64,000 bases of DNA from assembly GCF_001445655.1 (NCBI RefSeq), contig NZ_LNBE01000002.1:372001-436000 (forward strand). The letters run 5' to 3'. Below, piece after piece: positions 16,762 through 24,273 of this stretch; position 1 is the first letter of the stretch, and every line of letters begins with the position of its first letter. Below the pieces are notes generated by a model. The model was not told the origin of the DNA and did no database searches. It saw only the letters and a program-made list of their open reading frames with translations. Origin of the DNA: Streptomyces roseifaciens. Its GTDB lineage: Bacteria; Actinomycetota; Actinomycetes; Streptomycetales; Streptomycetaceae. The position numbers were made by a program, and so were the translations under genes.

Positions 16762-16782
16762 GTATGACAGCCCGTATGACAG
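16762..16782. repeat. Direct repeat GTATGACAG upstream of the DUF7144 gene
   Basis: Identical 9-mers begin at 16762 and 16774, 12 bp apart (about one helical turn), 20-40 bp upstream of the start codon. It may be a regulator-binding pair. Confidence 0.4.
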
Positions 16783-16912
16783 GCGGACCCTCACCTCCAT
16801 GGTTTCCCCTCGCGCCGTCGCTGTCCATGCGGGGGAGCTTCCGCCGGGCGCCGGGTTCCCGCTGGTCAGCCCGGTCGGCACGCCCGCGGAAGTCATGTAA
16901 TATTCATGTCGC

Positions 16913-16986
16913 GCGCCGCTAGCTCAGTTGGTTAGAGCAGCTGACTCTTAATCAGCGGGTCCGGGGTTCGAGTCCCTGGCGGCGCA
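16913..16986 (+). tRNA. tRNA-Lys (anticodon CTT)
   Basis: A full cloverleaf of 74 nt: acceptor GCGCCGC/GCGGCGC, D stem GCTC/GAGC, anticodon stem GCTGA/TCAGC with loop CTCTTAA, anticodon at 16947-16949. The T loop is TTCGAGT. Discriminator base A; CCA is not encoded. It decodes AAG, the main lysine codon in high-GC genomes. A rho-independent terminator follows directly. Confidence 0.95.
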
Positions 16987-16994
16987 CAGCGAAA

Positions 16995-17024
16995 CCCTCG
17001 TCGATTCTTCGGCGGGGGCTTTTT
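16995..17024 (+). terminator. Rho-independent terminator of tRNA-Lys
   Basis: The stem CCCTCGTCGA / TCGGCGGGGG (10 pairs including two G-T) has a TTCT loop and is followed by CTTTTT, 8 bp after the tRNA. Confidence 0.85.
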
Positions 17025-17120
17025 CCTCACCCTCCGGCATTACGGAATGCGATTCCCGGGACGCTTTCCGTGACATTCCCGCGATTCGACACCCGGTGAG
17101 CGCCCGCCCACGATGGAAGG

Positions 17121-17918
17121 GTGCCCTCACGAGACGAAGGCGCGACCCTCCGCATCGCCCTGCTCGGCGGATTCCGTCTGGCCGCAGGCGACGGCCTCGT
17201 ACGCATCCCCGCGGGATCCGAGCGCCTGCTGGCCTATGTGGCCCTCCGCCCCGGCGGCGTGGCACGGAGCGCCGTCGCGGAGAACCTGTGGCCCGACGTG
17301 TCCGAGGCGCGTGCGCACGCCGCCCTGCGTTCGGCCCTCAACCGCCTCCGCAGCGCGGGGTGCCGCCGGGTCCTCGAAGTCGGCCCCGCGGAGCTCGCAC
17401 TCGCCGAAGGCGTCGCGGTCGACCTCCACGGACTCCGCTCCCTCGCCAGGGCCGTCCTGGACGGACCGGAACCACCGTGCCCCGGCACCCGGGACCCCGG
17501 CACCCGGGAGATCGAGGGCCTGTCCCAGGACCTGCTGCCCGGCTGGTGCGACGAGTGGGCGCTGCGCGAAGCGGAGGAGTGGCGGCAACTGCGGCTGCAC
17601 GCTCTCGAAGCGCTCGCGCACCGGTTCGTCAGGGCGCGGCACTTCGCCCACGCGGTGTCGGCCGCCGGTGCGGCCGTCCGCGCCGACCCCCTGCGGGAGA
17701 GCGCCCGCGCGGCCCTGATCACGGCCCATCTCGCCGAGGGCAACCAGTCCGAGGCGCTCCGCGAATTCCGGCAGTACCGGGCGCTCCTGCGGAGCGAACT
17801 CGGTCTGCACCCGACGCCGGAACTGCTCGGCCTCGTGGCCGGTCTCCGTCCGGCCGCGCCCGGCATCGACGGGCACCAACGCCGCGGTCACGCCGCGGTG
17901 ACGGCGCGGCGCCCATGA
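17121..17918 (+). CDS. BTAD-containing regulator (AfsR/SARP-like)
   Basis: A 265-aa protein from GTG 17121. Residues about 10-80 form the OmpR-like winged helix of SARPs (LRIALLGGFRLAAGDGLVRI, then SVAENLWPDV-type region AVAENLWPDVSEARAHAALR). Residues about 145-250 are the bacterial transcriptional activator domain (EEWRQLRLHALEALAHRFVR ... GLHPTPELLGLVAGL). Its size matches small SARPs. SARPs activate nearby clusters. Here the next gene, 16 bp downstream, is a NACHT NTPase, so the two are probably one operon. GGAAGG directly abuts the GTG, too close for a normal ribosome site, so the start may be leaderless. Confidence 0.82.
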   Translation: MPSRDEGATLRIALLGGFRLAAGDGLVRIPAGSERLLAYVALRPGGVARSAVAENLWPDVSEARAHAALRSALNRLRSAGCRRVLEVGPAELALAEGVAVDLHGLRSLARAVLDGPEPPCPGTRDPGTREIEGLSQDLLPGWCDEWALREAEEWRQLRLHALEALAHRFVRARHFAHAVSAAGAAVRADPLRESARAALITAHLAEGNQSEALREFRQYRALLRSELGLHPTPELLGLVAGLRPAAPGIDGHQRRGHAAVTARRP

Positions 17919-17934
17919 TGGACGAAGCTACGGA

Positions 17935-20900
17935 ATGCGCTCACTCGCCATGGGCTACGTCATCAGGCACCCCAAGGACAAGGTCGTACCCCGGAAGGCT
18001 CCGTTCCTGGTCCGGCCCCGGCGCTCCGTGTCCCACGCCGCCGGCACCCTCGGCCGTTGCGAGCGCGCCCTGCGCGTCCGGCTGGCCGCCCGCAGCAAGG
18101 TGGCGCCGGCCCAGCGGTGGTGGATGAGGCGGTCGCTCCTGCAGCGGCTCTCCTACATGGCCGTTCCCCTCCTCCTGGCCTGGGTCGGTTTCGGTGTCTT
18201 CGCCCTCGTCGCCGGTGACCGCTCCCCGGTGGAGAGGTGGTGCCGGGACCGGGGCGACGGCTGTGCGGTGGTCTACGGATTCCTGGCCCCGTTCCTGAGC
18301 CTCGGCCTCGCCACCTTCTGCTTCCTCGTCCTGACCTACGCATCGGTGCGCCGGCCCATGACCCGGGCGGCCAGGAAGGACCCGCGCAGCATCGTGCCGA
18401 CGGCCGGCCCGGTCGTCGCGGACGTGGTCGGGCGGAAGGAGATGTGCCTGATCATCGCCCGGGGGCTGCGCGACCGGCGCACCCGGCGGCCGTACCTGCT
18501 CGTGGGCGGTGTGGGCGCGGGGAAGACGTCGGTCCTCGTCCAGCTCACCCGGATACTGGCCGAGAAGGGCGCCGTGCCCGTCCCGATCAGGCTGCGGGAC
18601 GCCGACCTGAACGGGTCGCGCCTCGACTTCCGCGAGGTGGCGATGAGGCGCTTCAGCGAAGTGGTGGAGCGCGACGTGCTCTCCGCGCGGCACAGCGACC
18701 GGGTGTGGCGCCAGCTCTGCATGGACGACAAGGCCGTCATCCTCGCCGACGGCCTGGAGGAGACGTTCTCCGGCGGCGAGGACCAGAAGGAACGGGACGT
18801 CCTCATCCGCCGGGCGATCGAGCGGGCGGAGGAGCAGAAGCTTCCGCTGGTGATCGCTTCCCGTCCCCACGCGCCGCTGGAGCACACCCGGGCCGCGACC
18901 GTCGACCTGGAGCCGCTGAGCGAGGAGGCGGCGCTGGAGTACCTGGAGGAGGGCCACCCGGACCTGGACAGCCACCGCATGGACTGGATCGTCGAAACGG
19001 CGGCCGTGGCGGAGTCCCCGTTGTACCTGCAGATCGCACGCGAGCTGCGCGAGCACCACCTCCTGGAGCATCTGACCGGCGCCAAGCGCTGGGCGGAACT
19101 GGACACGCGCAAGGGCGACCGGGCGACCCTGCAGAAGCGCCTGCTGGACGCCTGGCGGAGCGCGCTGACCGCCGGGCGGATCCACGGCGAAGTGGCGCTG
19201 GACCCCGAGCAGCGCAGGATGATCATCGAGGTCATCTCCGCGCTGGCCGGGATCGGGCTGCTGCACGATCGGCTGGAGGTCCGGCTCGCCGATCTGAGGA
19301 AGGAACCGGAGATCCAGGAGCGGCTCCTGCAGCGGCTCGGCGAGGAATGCTGCAAAGGGGTCGACGAGCCCCGGCAACGCGCACTCCTGTCGCTGTGCGC
19401 CACCCAGGGGGAGCGGCTCGGTCTGGTCGAGACGCGCGGGGAGAGGGTCCGCTTCCAGCACAGCATCCTCCAGGCGTACCTGGGCTCCCGCTACCTCGAC
19501 GCCAGGGAGCACGGCCTCCTGCCCGCAGCGCTCAAGGAGCCCGGCCCCGGCCGGGAACTCCTCATCGGGCTGACCCTGAACTCCCGGTCGGCCGACGCGG
19601 CCGGCCAGACCGGCGTGGTCCACCACCTCCTCGAAGCGGCGAAGTCCCGCAAGGACGCCAAGGCCCTCGACATGTACGCCACCGCCCTCGAAATCGACCG
19701 GATCGCAGGAGCCGCCGAACACGCGCGCATCGCCGAGACGCTCTGCAAGCGGTGGGGCGCCTTCACGGAGGACGACCGCAGGACGCTCGACGAAGCGAAG
19801 CAACGGCTCGTGCACCGGTTCGGGGAGGTCCTGCGGGCGGTCGGTGCGGCGGAGGCCGACGAGCACGACCCCGCTCACGGCAGGTCCCCGGCCTACGAGT
19901 GGTTCTTCGAGATCGCCGTCGTCGAACCCTCCTACCCGCTCCAGCTCGCCGTCGCGCAGGAGATGGGCGCCGGGGGAGACAAGGCCTTCGAGACCCTGCG
20001 CACCATGTTCCCCCTGCCCAAGACGGGTGAGCCGGGGCGGGACGACCCCTGGGTGCAGTACGAGACGGCGTTCCGCGAGCAACTGCAGGTGGAACACCGG
20101 AACCGTGAGGCCTTCCTCAAGCTGCAGCCCGGCGACGAGCAGTACGCGGAGTACGAGAGGCGGGTCAAGGGAGCCGGTGAACAGCGGCTCCGGATCTGGC
20201 GACGGTTCGTCATGAGGGCCTGGCTCGTGCCCATGGTGGTCGGCTCGGTGACCGAGAAGCACCGGGAGCAGGCGAAGGAGCGGCTCGGCCTCTGGCTCGC
20301 GCACCTGGAGCCCCGGCACACCCGCTCGCACGGGGCGGACCTGACGCTCTCCCTGGAGATCGCCCTCGCCCAGGGGTTCAAGAGCGCAGCCAACCGGAGG
20401 GAGCGGCATCCGCAGACCAACGAGGAGGCCCGGACGTTCCTCGTCACCCAGGCGGAGAAGATGCTGGCCCACGCCCGTTACTGGTACGCGCAGATGACCC
20501 TCGTCCACGCCCTGTGCCTCTGGGAGCTCCCGGACCGTACGGGAAGTGCTCCGCAGGACGGTTCCGGCTCGGCCCGTCCGGCAGCGAGGAGGGCCGATCC
20601 CACCCAGGCGGTCAAGCGCTGGCTGTCCCTGGCGGGCAGCAACCAGGACCCGCGGGCCCTGCACCCGGGCGACCGCACCCGCAGGGGCGACCGGCTGCAC
20701 CCCTTCGTCGCCGAAGCCGGCAACCTCGCGGTCCTCGCCCTGGAGAGCGGACACCCGGAGCGGTTCCTGTGGATCGACGAGATCGGGGCCGCGAGCAAGG
20801 TCGGCTCCTCCGCCGTGGCCCCCGGCGCCTACCGCAAGCACAACCTCTGGATTCCGCCGTCGGCCGGGTGGAGCACCCTGCACCCCCGCGCCCAGCAGCT

Positions 20901-21330
20901 CCTCGCCGACGTCTTCCTGCTGCGCAACCTCACCGAACGGGACGGCCAGCAGCCGGCCGAGCTGGAGGAGCGCCTGGTACGCGCGGACCGCACCGTGCTG
21001 CCGCCGTGCTTCACCGACGACCGGCGCCCGTTCCGTCCGCGGCGGACCGTGGGCACGGCCGGGGACGCGCCGCCGGGCAGCACCTGCCTGCGCGACTGCC
21101 CCTTCGAACTGTGCCCCTACCCCGCCATGGGCGCGCAGCCGCGGGCCGAGGTGCGCGAGATCTTCTGCAGACAGCAGCAGGCGCTCCTGCGCCGCTACCG
21201 CTGGAGGAGCTATCTCAACCCCTTGTCCTACGTACGGCGCAAGCGGGCGCGGTGGCAGGGCATGACGGCAAGCGAACTGCGGAAGTTCTGGGAGGACATG
21301 GCGAACCGGTCACGGACCCCGTCCTCCTGA
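17935..21330 (+). CDS. Membrane-anchored NACHT-type STAND NTPase
   Basis: A 1131-aa protein, ATG 17935. A basic N-terminal tail (1-70) precedes two transmembrane segments (about 75-94 and 113-136), giving a membrane-tethered cytoplasmic enzyme. The NTPase has Walker A GGVGAGKTS (191-199), Walker B KAVILADGLEE (266-275; Asp272 and acidic Glu275) and IASRPHAPL, the arginine segment typical of NACHT. The C-terminal about 750 residues are helical with no TPR, WD40 or LRR that I can recognise, and include a late Cys-containing CLRDCPFELCPYPAMG. STAND NTPases act as signal switches; many prokaryotic ones are antiphage sensors. The pairing with a SARP-like gene suggests a regulatory or defence role; this is inference. 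Confidence 0.8.
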   Translation: MRSLAMGYVIRHPKDKVVPRKAPFLVRPRRSVSHAAGTLGRCERALRVRLAARSKVAPAQRWWMRRSLLQRLSYMAVPLLLAWVGFGVFALVAGDRSPVERWCRDRGDGCAVVYGFLAPFLSLGLATFCFLVLTYASVRRPMTRAARKDPRSIVPTAGPVVADVVGRKEMCLIIARGLRDRRTRRPYLLVGGVGAGKTSVLVQLTRILAEKGAVPVPIRLRDADLNGSRLDFREVAMRRFSEVVERDVLSARHSDRVWRQLCMDDKAVILADGLEETFSGGEDQKERDVLIRRAIERAEEQKLPLVIASRPHAPLEHTRAATVDLEPLSEEAALEYLEEGHPDLDSHRMDWIVETAAVAESPLYLQIARELREHHLLEHLTGAKRWAELDTRKGDRATLQKRLLDAWRSALTAGRIHGEVALDPEQRRMIIEVISALAGIGLLHDRLEVRLADLRKEPEIQERLLQRLGEECCKGVDEPRQRALLSLCATQGERLGLVETRGERVRFQHSILQAYLGSRYLDAREHGLLPAALKEPGPGRELLIGLTLNSRSADAAGQTGVVHHLLEAAKSRKDAKALDMYATALEIDRIAGAAEHARIAETLCKRWGAFTEDDRRTLDEAKQRLVHRFGEVLRAVGAAEADEHDPAHGRSPAYEWFFEIAVVEPSYPLQLAVAQEMGAGGDKAFETLRTMFPLPKTGEPGRDDPWVQYETAFREQLQVEHRNREAFLKLQPGDEQYAEYERRVKGAGEQRLRIWRRFVMRAWLVPMVVGSVTEKHREQAKERLGLWLAHLEPRHTRSHGADLTLSLEIALAQGFKSAANRRERHPQTNEEARTFLVTQAEKMLAHARYWYAQMTLVHALCLWELPDRTGSAPQDGSGSARPAARRADPTQAVKRWLSLAGSNQDPRALHPGDRTRRGDRLHPFVAEAGNLAVLALESGHPERFLWIDEIGAASKVGSSAVAPGAYRKHNLWIPPSAGWSTLHPRAQQLLADVFLLRNLTERDGQQPAELEERLVRADRTVLPPCFTDDRRPFRPRRTVGTAGDAPPGSTCLRDCPFELCPYPAMGAQPRAEVREIFCRQQQALLRRYRWRSYLNPLSYVRRKRARWQGMTASELRKFWEDMANRSRTPSS

Positions 21331-21365
21331 CCCCCGGCCCGCGCCTCAGCGCTGCTCCCCGTGCC

Positions 21366-22706
21366 TCAACTCCGCTCCGGCGCCCGCAGCACCAGCAGGG
21401 CCAGGTCGTCGTGGCCGTCGCTGGGGCGGGCCTCGGCCACGGCCCGGCCGAGGACGTCGAGCGGCGCTCCCGCGTGGGCCGCCGCGACCTCGGCGATCGT
21501 GCGCAGCCCGGCGTCCAGCCCGTGGCCCGGGTGCTCCACCAGGCCGTCGGTGAACATCAGCACGGTGGCCCCGGCGGGCAGGACGTACCGGTGGTCGTGG
21601 CGGGCGAAGCTCGCGTCCACCCCGATGGGCACGTCCGGCTCGGCGTCGAGGAAGCGCGTGCTGCCGTCCGCGGTCACCACCAGGGGCGGGGGGTGCCCCG
21701 CGCTGCTCCAGACCAGGGACCACCCGCCCTCCCGGGGTGCGATGCGCACCAGGCACGCCGTCGCCATCGTGGGCTCGGCGACCGCCTCGAGCGTACGGTC
21801 CAGGCGGCTGAGCAGTTCGCTGGGCAGCGCGTCCGAATCGAAGGCCAAAGCGCGCAGCATGTTGCGGATCTGGGCCATGGTGGCGGCGGCGCGGACGTCG
21901 TGGCCGAGGACGTCCCCGACGATCATCACCCGGGTGTCGTCGGGCAGCACCAGCGCGTCGTACCAGTCGCCGCCGAGCAGGGCGGGGTCCGCGGCCGGCT
22001 GGTACGTGGCCCAGGCGTCGAACGGGGACAGGTCCGGCAGGCTCGGCAGCAGCAGCCGCTGGAACTGCTCCGCGCCGGCCCGGACGCGGCCGTAGAGCCG
22101 GGCGTTCTCGATGGCGACGCCGGCGGCGCCCGCCAGCGCGACCACCACGGACTCGTCGTCGGCGTCGAAGGTGCCGCCGCCCTGCCGGTCGGTGAGGTAG
22201 AGGTTGCCGTAGACCTTGCCGCGCACGGTGATGGCGACGCCGAGCAGCGACCGCATCGGGGGGTGGCCCGGCGGGAACTGGGCGGCCTGCGGGTGGTCGG
22301 CGATGACGTCCACGCGCAGGGGGCGGGGGTCGGTGATGAGCAGCCCGAGGAGACCTTCGCCGTGGGGGAGGGCCACCCCGGTGAGCCGCTCCTCCTCCTC
22401 GCCGTGCAGGCCCACGGGGATGAACTCGGCGAGCTTGGTGCCCTCCTCGTCCAGCACGCCGAGGGCGCCGTAGCGCGCTCCGACGAGCTCCATCGCCGTC
22501 GCCACGATGCGGCGGAGCACGACCGGGAGCTCCAGCTCACCGCTGATCGTGAGTATGGCCTCCAATAAGCCGCGCATCCGCTCCTGGGCGCGGGCGAACT
22601 CGGCCAGCTGTTCCCCGAGCCGGTCCAGGTCCGCGTCGAGGTCCAGCCGCCGGCGGGCAGGGCTGTGCGGGGGACGGCCGTCATGATCTGTCTCGCTTGC
22701 TGCCAC
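21366..22706 (-). CDS. GAF-SpoIIE (PP2C-type) protein phosphatase
   Basis: A 446-aa protein from GTG 22706. A short coiled coil (about 20-60) leads to a GAF domain (about 60-205: ELVGARYGALGVLDEEGTKL ... YGNLYLTDRQGG). The SpoIIE/PP2C catalytic domain (about 225-440) has the metal-binding motifs GGDWYDA, VGDVLGHDVRAAATMAQ and DGHDDLALLVL. It probably dephosphorylates an anti-sigma-factor antagonist (STAS protein). No kinase-like HATPase domain is fused, unlike the paralogue at 52-54 kb. No clear ribosome site. Confidence 0.88.
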   Translation of the reverse strand: MAASETDHDGRPPHSPARRRLDLDADLDRLGEQLAEFARAQERMRGLLEAILTISGELELPVVLRRIVATAMELVGARYGALGVLDEEGTKLAEFIPVGLHGEEEERLTGVALPHGEGLLGLLITDPRPLRVDVIADHPQAAQFPPGHPPMRSLLGVAITVRGKVYGNLYLTDRQGGGTFDADDESVVVALAGAAGVAIENARLYGRVRAGAEQFQRLLLPSLPDLSPFDAWATYQPAADPALLGGDWYDALVLPDDTRVMIVGDVLGHDVRAAATMAQIRNMLRALAFDSDALPSELLSRLDRTLEAVAEPTMATACLVRIAPREGGWSLVWSSAGHPPPLVVTADGSTRFLDAEPDVPIGVDASFARHDHRYVLPAGATVLMFTDGLVEHPGHGLDAGLRTIAEVAAAHAGAPLDVLGRAVAEARPSDGHDDLALLVLRAPERS

Positions 22707-22794
22707 CGGCCACAGGCTAGTGACTCGGGGTCCGGAGCGTGGCCAATACTCGTATGTCAGTCCCGTGTCGGCCGCGCCCCGGCGCCCCCGGGGC

Positions 22795-23223
22795 TCACAG
22801 CCTGGTGACGGACTCCTGACGGGCGTAGCTGAAGCCCTCGTCGTCGAAGTAGAAGACCGTGACCTTCACCTGGTCGCCCTTGGCGAAATGCGAGCCCGTG
22901 GCGGGGCGCAGCGTCACGCGGGCGGTGTGGCTCTCGTAGTCGCAGGTGAGCTTGTCGGCCTTGACGGTCCCGGCGGCGATGGACTCGTCGTGACCGGTCG
23001 TGCCCAGCTTGACCGCGTTGGCGACCAGCTGGTGGTTCATGCCCGTGTCGCAGGAGTACGTGACGTCCGCCTGCAGGCCGGGCTCGTGGAGCGCCACCTT
23101 GCCGATCTCCAGGAGGTTGGCCTTGGCGGCAGCGGACGGAGCGGTGGCGAGCGCACCCGCGCCGATCACGAGTGCAGCGGCCGCGGCGCCGGCGAGACGG
23201 CGCGCGAAGCGGGACGACGTCAT
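22795..23223 (-). CDS. Small secreted protein, unknown family
   Basis: A 142-aa precursor; ATG 23223 follows GGAAGG. A Tat/Sec signal (SSRFARRLAGAAAAALVIG) is cleaved near PSAAAKA, residue about 33. The mature about 108 residues contain two Cys (in VTYSCDTGMNH and LTCDYESH), likely one disulfide, and a beta-rich pattern ending VKVTVFYFDDEGFSY. No known enzyme motif. Transcribed alone between the phosphatase and the TetR gene. Confidence 0.7.
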   Translation of the reverse strand: MTSSRFARRLAGAAAAALVIGAGALATAPSAAAKANLLEIGKVALHEPGLQADVTYSCDTGMNHQLVANAVKLGTTGHDESIAAGTVKADKLTCDYESHTARVTLRPATGSHFAKGDQVKVTVFYFDDEGFSYARQESVTRL

Positions 23224-23343
23224 GAAGGTTCCTTCCCCCAGGACTGCCGCGGGCCCCTGGCCGTACCGGACGCTGCGACAGTTGTTCGTGTCTCGTGCGA
23301 GATCTCGGATGCTACGTGACGCGCCTCGTGCGGAGCGGTGGTT

Positions 23344-23940
23344 TCAGGCCATGTCCGGAGAAGGCAGGGCGGGGTTGGGGGTGAGGATGCGGCGCAGGAC
23401 GGACTCGACCTCGGTGCGGGTGGGGGGCCGGGTGCCGGCCAGGCCGCGCAGGGTGATGCCGTTCATGGCCACGGTCGCGGCGTGGGCGGTCACCGGGTCG
23501 GTGTAGGGGAGCAGGGCGTCGATGCTCAGCTGCATGTACCGGTCGGCGACCTCGCGCAGGGCCGGGCGCCGCAGCGCGGCCATGTACAGCTCGAACTCCA
23601 TCACCTGGGTGTCGCGGGCCGGGCCGAAGCAGCCCATGAGCGCGTCGGTGAGCAGCACGGTGAGCTGCTCGGGGGTGAGCTCGGGGCGCTGGGCCACCCA
23701 GTCCTCGAGATAGGCGCCGAAGCGGTCGACGGAGCGCTGCAGGGCGGCGGCGATGAGGTCGTCCTTGGTCGCGAAGTGGTACGTCGTCGCCCCGAGGGGG
23801 ACGCCGGCCTCCTCGGCGACGGCGCGGTGGGTCAGCCCCTCGATGCCGCGCTCGGCGATGACCCGCTCGGTGGCGGCGGCGATCTCGGCGATCCGCCGCT
23901 GGGGGTCGCGCCGCCGCCTGGGGGTGTTCTGCTCGGCCAT
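23344..23940 (-). CDS. TetR-family transcriptional repressor
   Basis: A 198-aa protein. ATG 23940 is chosen because GGGAGG lies 10 bases upstream and the protein then begins at the usual MAEQN...RR tail; an in-frame ATG at 23985 lies almost on the operator. The helix-turn-helix (about 15-60) has IERGIEGLTHRAVAEEAGVP, then LGATTYHFATKDDLI. The C-terminal domain fits TetR_C (EFELYMAALRRPAL). A 14-bp palindrome 49 bp upstream is the likely autoregulatory operator. No divergent partner is present, so its target is itself or distant genes. Confidence 0.88.
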   Translation of the reverse strand: MAEQNTPRRRRDPQRRIAEIAAATERVIAERGIEGLTHRAVAEEAGVPLGATTYHFATKDDLIAAALQRSVDRFGAYLEDWVAQRPELTPEQLTVLLTDALMGCFGPARDTQVMEFELYMAALRRPALREVADRYMQLSIDALLPYTDPVTAHAATVAMNGITLRGLAGTRPPTRTEVESVLRRILTPNPALPSPDMA

Positions 23941-23988
23941 GGCCGCGGTGCCTCCCGGTCGCTCACGAGGTGATGGGAGAACCATTAT

Positions 23989-24002
23989 GGTACAGATGTA
24001 CC
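23989..24002. promoter_or_regulatory. TetR operator candidate
   Basis: GGTACA-GA-TGTACC is a perfect 6-2-6 palindrome immediately upstream of the TetR gene, a typical dyad size for this family. Confidence 0.6.
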
Positions 24003-24010
24003 GCTACTCG

Positions 24011-24052
24011 TGCCGGGTGCCGGGTGCCGGGTGCCGGGTGCCGGGTGCCGGG
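24011..24052. repeat. Heptamer tandem repeat, TGCCGGG x6
   Basis: Six exact consecutive copies of TGCCGGG lie just upstream of the TetR operator on its promoter side. Copy number is likely to vary by slippage. Confidence 0.9.
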
Positions 24053-24207
24053 CGGCGGTGGCCGCGCCCACGTCCCCTGAGGGCCCGGTCGTCGGTGCTG
24101 CAGACCACCGGGCAGCCCGATGACGATTGCGGGATTCCGCGTCATCTCGCGGCCGGGCCGTGACGTCCGCCGGGTTCGGTCGTTCTTCACGGCGGGTGCA
24201 CGTAATA

Positions 24208-24251
24208 CCGTCGGGCCGCCAAGGTGATCGCCTTGGCGGCCCGACGGTTTT
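24208..24251 (-). terminator. Strong terminator of the NRPS operon
   Basis: The 17-bp perfect stem 24208-24224 / 24231-24247 has a 6-base loop (TGATCG) and lies 27 bp past the stop codon of the last NRPS gene. TTTT follows on the plus side and TATTA on the minus side, so it may stop both directions. Confidence 0.85.
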
Positions 24252-24273
24252 CGCGTGCCGGACGGCCGGGCCG

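Larger units (their letters stand above)
23941..24273. other. Intergenic region between TetR and NRPS genes
   Basis: These 333 bp contain, in order, the TetR operator (23989-24002), a heptanucleotide tandem repeat (24011-24052), about 150 bp with nothing recognisable, and the NRPS terminator (24208-24251). No convincing coding sequence. Confidence 0.7.

Noticed and set aside
16913..17100. Integrated element attachment site at tRNA-Lys
   Set aside because: No integrase, excisionase or obvious repeat of the tRNA 3' end was found in the window.
17941..20883. 980-codon open frame on the minus strand
   Set aside because: Fully antisense to the NACHT gene, with no motif and no credible start signal.
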